Part shown: positions 59,378 to 63,925 of the stretch, piece by piece
Numbering within the stretch: the stretch's first letter is position 1
Layout of the letters: each line of letters begins with the position of its first letter
NCBI GenBank assembly: GCA_049999765.1
Contig: JBNGIQ010003337.1
Coordinates: forward strand, 1-63,925
From: Phaeoceros laevis
Lineage: Eukaryota > Anthocerotophyta > Anthocerotopsida > Notothyladales
Length of the DNA stretch: 63,925 nt
Direction of reading: 5' to 3'
Position numbers and translations under genes: made by a program
Notes under the pieces: model-generated
Database searches by the model: none
The model's input: only the letters and a program-made list of their open reading frames with translations
What the model was told of the DNA's origin: nothing

Positions 59378-59495
59378 TTCCATCCTTGGCATCCTTCACC
59401 ACGGAGCCGCCGTTGGCCGCCTCGTTGTTTCCGGCTCCTGTTTCTTTCTCTTTGTCCGCGTCCCCCGCCGCACCCTTGCGCTTGCGGAGAGACAT
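56591..59495 (-). CDS. PDAT: Phospholipid:diacylglycerol acyltransferase (PDAT)
   Basis: Six exons (complement 58984-59495, 58529-58751, 58063-58346, 57556-57913, 57192-57460, 56591-57077); 710 aa (AtPDAT1 671). A cytosolic N-terminus with 20 consecutive Gln, then basic KKKRRW, leads into a membrane anchor (SCCWLIGWFCVTWWLLLVLY). The LCAT-like catalytic domain has PVVFVPGIVTGGLELWEG, RLWGGTFGEVYKRP, GLVAADYFAPGYFVWAVLI, the nucleophile PHSMGT (Ser about 276), NIGGPFLGVPKAFAGLFSAEA, the acid in VDGDETVPTLSAG and the His in GTQSGSHVDMLGNF. Known reaction: acyl transfer from the sn-2 position of phospholipid to diacylglycerol, making triacylglycerol in the ER. The intron after exon 2 begins with GC (GAG|GCATGT). 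ATG 59495 is the first start. Confidence 0.96.
59316..59375 (-). repeat. CAG/CAA repeat encoding polyglutamine (20 codons)
   Basis: Twenty consecutive glutamine codons inside PDAT exon 1: seventeen CAG interrupted by three CAA. It lies between an acidic/Asn-rich start and the basic residues before the membrane anchor. Reading frames on the opposite strand give poly-Cys or poly-Leu shadows that are not genes. Confidence 0.95.
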
Positions 59496-60979
59496 TTCCT
59501 CTCCGCCTTCGTCGGCGCCCTCTCACAGCAGCTCAGCAGCTGGAAGCGCGGCATCCGTCGGCCGGGCCAGGCCGCGCCATAGCGAGGCTGGGGTCATCCG
59601 CAGATCTACCCAATGCCGTCTAGCGAGGATAGCAATCCGCAAAGTCGGAGTGGTGTTGTGGCGCTTCGGGTTTGGCTGGCTGCTGCGCGGCAGGGCCGCA
59701 ACGCCGCATTCGGCGTTACTCGCTGAAGCTTGCCTTGCTGCTTTATTAACTGAAGCTGTCGGTCCATAGAGGCTGCCGGGAGAGCCGGGGCTGGTTTATC
59801 GTGGGACACGCATACGGGGCTCGCCTATGGCATACCAAACGCGGTAGGCGCTGAGTTAAAGTGTGGGTCACGAACCCGTGTTGTAACGAAGCAAGCACTC
59901 TCTGATTCATACCGCATTTGGTATGCCATACTCGCCCATAGTCACTTCCGCCATTCTCGCGCCAACACTTGTGATCCCAGCGGATCAGGCTTGAGTGCGA
60001 AAGTATATCTCGTGGCTCATGTCTCTTGGTTACTCTCTACAGTGCTATGTCGATTTCACATGGGAAATGATAAGCGCCTATTCTCTCTTCTAGGAAGAAA
60101 CTAGTGACTAGTCTATTCAGACTATTCTACTGCTCAACCATTCTGTGCAAGTCGCTGTCTACACGACTGGGCTTGGGCAATAATAGCCAAGCGCAAAGTG
60201 TTGGGAATCCTAGACGTGCTTCATACAGTATAATCATGGAAAATTGGCAATCATTGATCAACGGTACTCCTTAGAGGGGTGCCTCTCGTTGTGCTGGTTG
60301 CTCACTACCGACGCTCGCAAAATCATCAAAGTGCGTTACTGGAAGCTGAGATTCAAAAAGTGATGAGGCGACTGTAGCAAGGTTTTCCAACTTCTTTATC
60401 TGATGATGGGGCGGTGTCGTTGGAAAGAATTTCAAAGAAACCTCAACGATTTGTTTGGTTTTTTCACATCCATTTTAGGTCTTGCCACCCCTGTTGCAGG
60501 GGATGCGGCCCACCACCTGCCAACTCTTCGTGCCCTCTTTGGACAGGCGAGCATATTTGCTCGTCGCCTTGCCACACACGAGGCTGTGGCTGGTATGCCC
60601 CTGCGCCACACTCTGCTTGGTGTCACCACTTTTTCTAGTTTGTCACAGTGGACAGTGAGTGATGTCCCTCCCATACTGCGAACTATGCGAGCCTCGCTCG
60701 GTCGCAGACAAATGCAAGTTCTTGTTGCGCAGCAAGTTATTTTTAACACCTGACATGGCACAGTTGGGTGACCACTGCGATGTTCTCCATTGTGAACGCC
60801 ATCTTCTTCTTCTTCTAGATCTAGATTTACCTCTCCCTATGAGGGAGATGCTTGGCTTCTGATTGGTTGTAAGCTCGCACCAATTTCTTACAAATTGACA
60901 CCTAGGCCTCACCAGGGTCCCCTATCTTCATGATCAGTTGGGAGGGCTGCGAGCAGATATCGATAGTCTGAGCGATGAG
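59496..60979. other. Divergent intergenic region, PDAT / P450
   Basis: 1.48 kb with both promoters expected. It contains the inverted repeat 59829-59927. An unassigned open frame at 60403-60753(+) of 116 codons resembles no family I know. Confidence 0.4.
59829..59927. repeat. 18-bp inverted repeat, 17/18 matching
   Basis: GGCATACCAAACGCGGTA (59829-59846) and TACCGCATTTGGTATGCC (59910-59927) are inverted copies with one mismatch, separated by 63 bp. Flanks CGCCTAT / CTCGCCCATAG are partly related too. It lies about 330 bp upstream of PDAT. Could be a small MITE or cruciform. Confidence 0.8.
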
Positions 60980-62977
60980 ATGGCGGCCGTCGAGTTGTGG
61001 CTGACTCTCCTTGTGCTGGGGCTGGCCGTGTTGCACCATCTGCTGAGGAGGAGTACTAGTGCCTCTTCCAAGCTAAATCTCCCACCAGGACCGCCTGGGG
61101 TGCCCGTGCTGGGAAACCTGTCGGTTTTCGCTGGCTCTGAATTTCCTCACCACGCTCTAGCTAATCTGGCCAAGCGCTACGGCCCGCTCATGTTCCTCCG
61201 CCTGGGATCCACGCCCTGCATAGTCGCCACTTCGCCAGAGGTTTGCGCAGAGCTGTTCAAGCATCAGGACCGGGTGTTCGCCTCTCGCCCGGTGTCTTCG
61301 TGTGCTGAACACTGCCTCTACGGTGGCAAAGACTTCGGACTTGCCCCTTACGGTGACCACTGGCGACAGATGAGGTACCTACTGTCAGCTACTGGCGGTG
61401 AGATTTCTGGGTGCAGAGGCAAGCTGCATTTCTTTCCTCTGAAGATCGCTTGCTAGCTGTGGCATACGCAGGAAAGTTGCTACACTGGAGCTACTGACTG
61501 CCAGGAAAATCACCGAGTTCGCGCCGTTCAGAGTGGCAGAAGTATCGGCAGTGGTGAAAGCCATACTTGAGCAAACAACAATCTATGCCACCGCCAGACC
61601 TGTCAACCTGCGCGTCATGCTCAGCACGCTCAGCTTCAACTTCATGACCCACATCTGCTTCACCAAACGCTTCTTTCACTACCATGATTTACAGGACCAC
61701 CCTACCCAACCCTCTGCTGGTAAAGGTCCCAGCGCGGCGGTGAGCCTAGGGAGATGAACGTGGGAGTTTTTCCAATGCCAGATTGTGCTCACATGGTGTC
61801 TAATATGCCATATGCAATGTGATGTGTTCTGACTCGATGTTCATGATCGATATCAGGCCGAGGAGGGAAAGGAGTTCATGCACCTCATGAACGAGATAAG
61901 CATGCTTCTTGGTGTCCAGCTGATCGGGGATTTCATACCCCACCTGTCCTTCCTGGATCGGTTCACAGGAAATTTCAAGCCTAGGATGATCAAGGCTCAC
62001 AAAAGGGTGGACCAGTTTCTCAGCCAAGTTGTGAAAGAGCACCGTGAAAATCCCAAGCAGGAAAATCTGGATTTCGTGGACGTTCTACTGGGCCTTCCAG
62101 GCCTGAATGAAACCGAGCATCTGGACGACGAGACCATCAAGGCAGTCCTCCTGGTAGGAGCAACTGCCCTTGCAATTAGAATCCAACTTTGAAGTGTCTT
62201 TCAGGAAAGGCTCCAGGCTTCTGAAAATGCGTGTACATACAGGACATGATACTGGCAGGGTCGGATACCTCACAAAAGATGATGGAATGGGTGTTGGCTG
62301 AGGTGATCAGGCACCCAGACATAGCGGCCAAGTTGACGGCAGAGCTGGACGCCGTGGTGGGCAAAGAGAGGCTAGTCACGGAAGCAGACATCCAGAATCT
62401 GCCCTACCTTCAGGCCGTGGTGAAGGAGGGGATGCGCTTACATGTCGTTACACCTCTTCTGTTACCCCATGAATCTCTGGAACAAACTAAGATCATGGGG
62501 TACGACATTCCCAAGGGCTCCACTGTGTTCGCTAATGTGTGGGCTATTCACAGAGATCCTGCTGTTTGGGACAACCCATTGGCATTCCGCCCCGAGAGAT
62601 TTCTCAACCAGTGAGACGCCATCATGACTTCACCTTCTTTTCTGCCTCCTCACATCTGCTTGCTAGCAAGGTGGGACTGACATTTCTCTTTCGTGCACTG
62701 CATGCGCAGTCCTGAGATTGATGTGAAAGGGCAGCACTTTCAGTTGCTGCCGTTTGGGGCTGGACGAAGAGGCTGCCCAGGCATAGCCCTGGGCCTCGGT
62801 ATGGTGCAGTATACACTGGCCAGGCTGCTTCAGGCTTTCGAATGGTCCCCCCCACTCGGGGTAAGACCAGAGAATGTGTCCCTCGAGGAGTCGAGGGGCC
62901 TCAACCTCACCAGAGCTCATGTCCTGGAGGCAGTGGCGACTCCCAGGTTGGCATCTCTTCTCTACCAGATATCGTAA
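60980..62977 (+). CDS. Cytochrome P450, plant A-type (CYP71 clan), subfamily unassigned
   Basis: Five exons: 60980-61374, 61472-61739, 61857-62153, 62243-62610, 62710-62977; 531 aa. N-terminal ER anchor (LTLLVLGLAVLHHLL) and proline hinge LPPGPPGVPVLGNL. C-helix DHWRQMRKVATLELLTA is created by the exon 1/2 join. I-helix oxygen-activation motif is AGSDTS. ExxR appears as EGMR, the PERF motif as FRPERFL, and the heme-binding loop as PFGAGRRGCPG with the thiolate Cys. All core residues are present. Family role: NADPH-dependent monooxygenation in specialised or hormone metabolism via a P450 reductase; the substrate cannot be predicted. After EGMR the sequence reads LHVVTP rather than the usual LHPPxP. 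ATG 60980 starts the anchor directly. Confidence 0.95.
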
Positions 62978-63925
62978 CGAGATCGTTGTCGACATCTATA
63001 TATAGCATCCAACCGAAACCGGTAGACCGTTCTTTGCACACATGACTGTCCTTCCATCCCCGGTTGCTTTGAATGCTAGGGTAAACATGAACAAAATTGA
63101 CGTACGGGATATGTTAGGATCCCATCACTTGAAGCAGATTAGTGAAGGGTCAGGTTAGTTAGACCTCTTGGCCAGCTTTGAAAGAGCCACAAACGCTTGG
63201 TGCCACAAGACCTTTTTGTCCTTTTGTGTTAACCCCACGCCTTTTCACTATAAACATATCACATAGCTGCATAAGTGCATTCTCTGGAATCGCTGTCTGA
63301 GAAAGGTTTGGGAACAACTTTTACCACACCCACGAACAATGCATGCAAGGAACATGGGAGTCCTCAAAATGGAATTTGCAACAGCTAAGCAAACTAACTT
63401 TAGTACTAACTTTAGTGCTTCGATGGCATGGCAGGACTAAGCCCTTAAACGCCTACAAGTGGTCAGTTAGGCTCACACCCGTTTCTCACCTGGTTTCACT
63501 ATTAAAATTTAAAAAAATTAAAAATTTTTGCATATTTTGTAAATTTGTATAGGCGTATACCTTAGTTACAGGAAACGGATTTCCTCCAGCTTAGGAACGC
63601 GTTTCCGCGTTTTTACGTTTCGCGTTTCCAGGTTTATAGAGCGTTTTCAGAATAATGCCACGACCGGAATAAAGTAAGGCGCGAAACGCCATGCGAAACG
63701 CGCAAACCTGTTTCTTAAAAAGGAGCTACTTGAAGTCGCACGACTTCAAGCAAGCCATGCTCAGCTGATCCTGGGCGCGCTCCTTGGCCTAGCGTCGCGC
63801 TCCCCGGATCAATCCTAGCGTCGCGCCATGCTTGGGAGCGCTCCTCAGCAGCCGCTCCGCTTCCCAATCCAGCCAAGTGCTCCACTCATGCCCTCGAGGC
63901 AGCCTGTGAGCAGCAGCAACCTGCT
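62978..63925. other. Terminal intergenic stretch with GAAACG-type repeats and a palindrome
   Basis: No gene recognised. After an A/T-rich run (63505-63550), 63590-63715 carries repeated CGTTTCGCGTTTCC / GCGAAACGC units in both orientations. CTTGAAGTCG (63729-63738) and CGACTTCAAG (63741-63750) form a perfect 10-bp inverted repeat with a 2-nt spacer. CCTAGCGTCGCGC occurs twice (about 63789 and 63817). Possibly the edge of a repeat element or of a next gene. Confidence 0.45.

Noticed and set aside
59236-59582. Plus-strand open frames with poly-Cys or poly-Leu runs
   Set aside because: They are antisense shadows of the PDAT polyglutamine codons; PDAT exon 1 explains the region completely.

Overview
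The window is nuclear DNA from a plant. Genes are split by short GT-AG introns (mostly 60-230 bp). Several encode plant-specific or plastid-targeted proteins: plastid ribosomal proteins bS21 and uL5, an FKBP17-2-like protein, an MTERF2-like protein, PDAT, a GONST nucleotide-sugar transporter, a peroxisomal adenine nucleotide carrier and a PSTAIRE CDKA. Compact genes, roughly one per 3.5-4 kb, and degenerate PPR and transposon debris fit an early-diverging land plant (lycophyte or bryophyte). That placement is inference; the species cannot be read from the sequence.

Layout. 1-258 is the 3' end of a Helitron (helicase C-terminus, terminal hairpin, CTAG end). About 361-1050 is a broken PPR gene. 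1184-3487(-) is a nine-exon GONST1-like transporter. 5600-5899(+) is a STIG1-like secreted Cys-rich protein. 7238-8250(-) is FKBP17-2. 8.3-11.4 kb is repeat-rich. 11395-16360(+) is a complete 16-exon Tudor-SN, followed by a short-chain dehydrogenase (16661-17901+) and a dimethylarginine dimethylaminohydrolase (18260-19359+), which converges on a peroxisomal adenine nucleotide carrier (19618-21265-). CDKA lies at 22630-24732(+). A sterol glucosyltransferase with a very long N-terminus (27605-32383+) converges on an acyl-protein thioesterase-like hydrolase (32588-34496-, possibly from 34700).

34.7-37.9 kb is accessory: a dead LINE fragment with three zinc knuckles and a 575-bp foldback element with inverted repeats. 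Then come plastid bS21 (37975-38532+) and plastid uL5 (39492-40361-), converging; cytosolic pyruvate kinase (41663-43568+); 1-Cys peroxiredoxin (44229-45174+); an AT-rich, SINE-littered stretch to 47.5 kb; a PRCC homologue (47552-48954-); an MTERF2-like gene (49202-51880-) sharing a 389-bp divergent promoter with a renalase-like FAD oxidoreductase (52270-54959+); a MESD-like ER chaperone ending in KDEL (55098-56015-); PDAT with a 20-residue polyglutamine tract (56591-59495-); and an A-type cytochrome P450 (60980-62977+). The last kilobase has no gene.

All exon models were built by hand. Each multi-exon gene gives one uninterrupted frame of the length usual for its family or longer, which is the main support for the calls. 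The genes do not form one pathway. Plastid function is the recurring theme (FKBP17-2, bS21c, uL5c, MTERF2-like and probably the FAD oxidoreductase), with two lipid genes (UGT80, PDAT). I found no rRNA, no intact tRNA, no CRISPR and no prokaryotic-type system. The most unusual items are the DDAH gene, the exclusively phase-0 intron set of Tudor-SN, the polyQ PDAT with a GC-AG intron, the three-knuckle LINE remnant and the foldback element.
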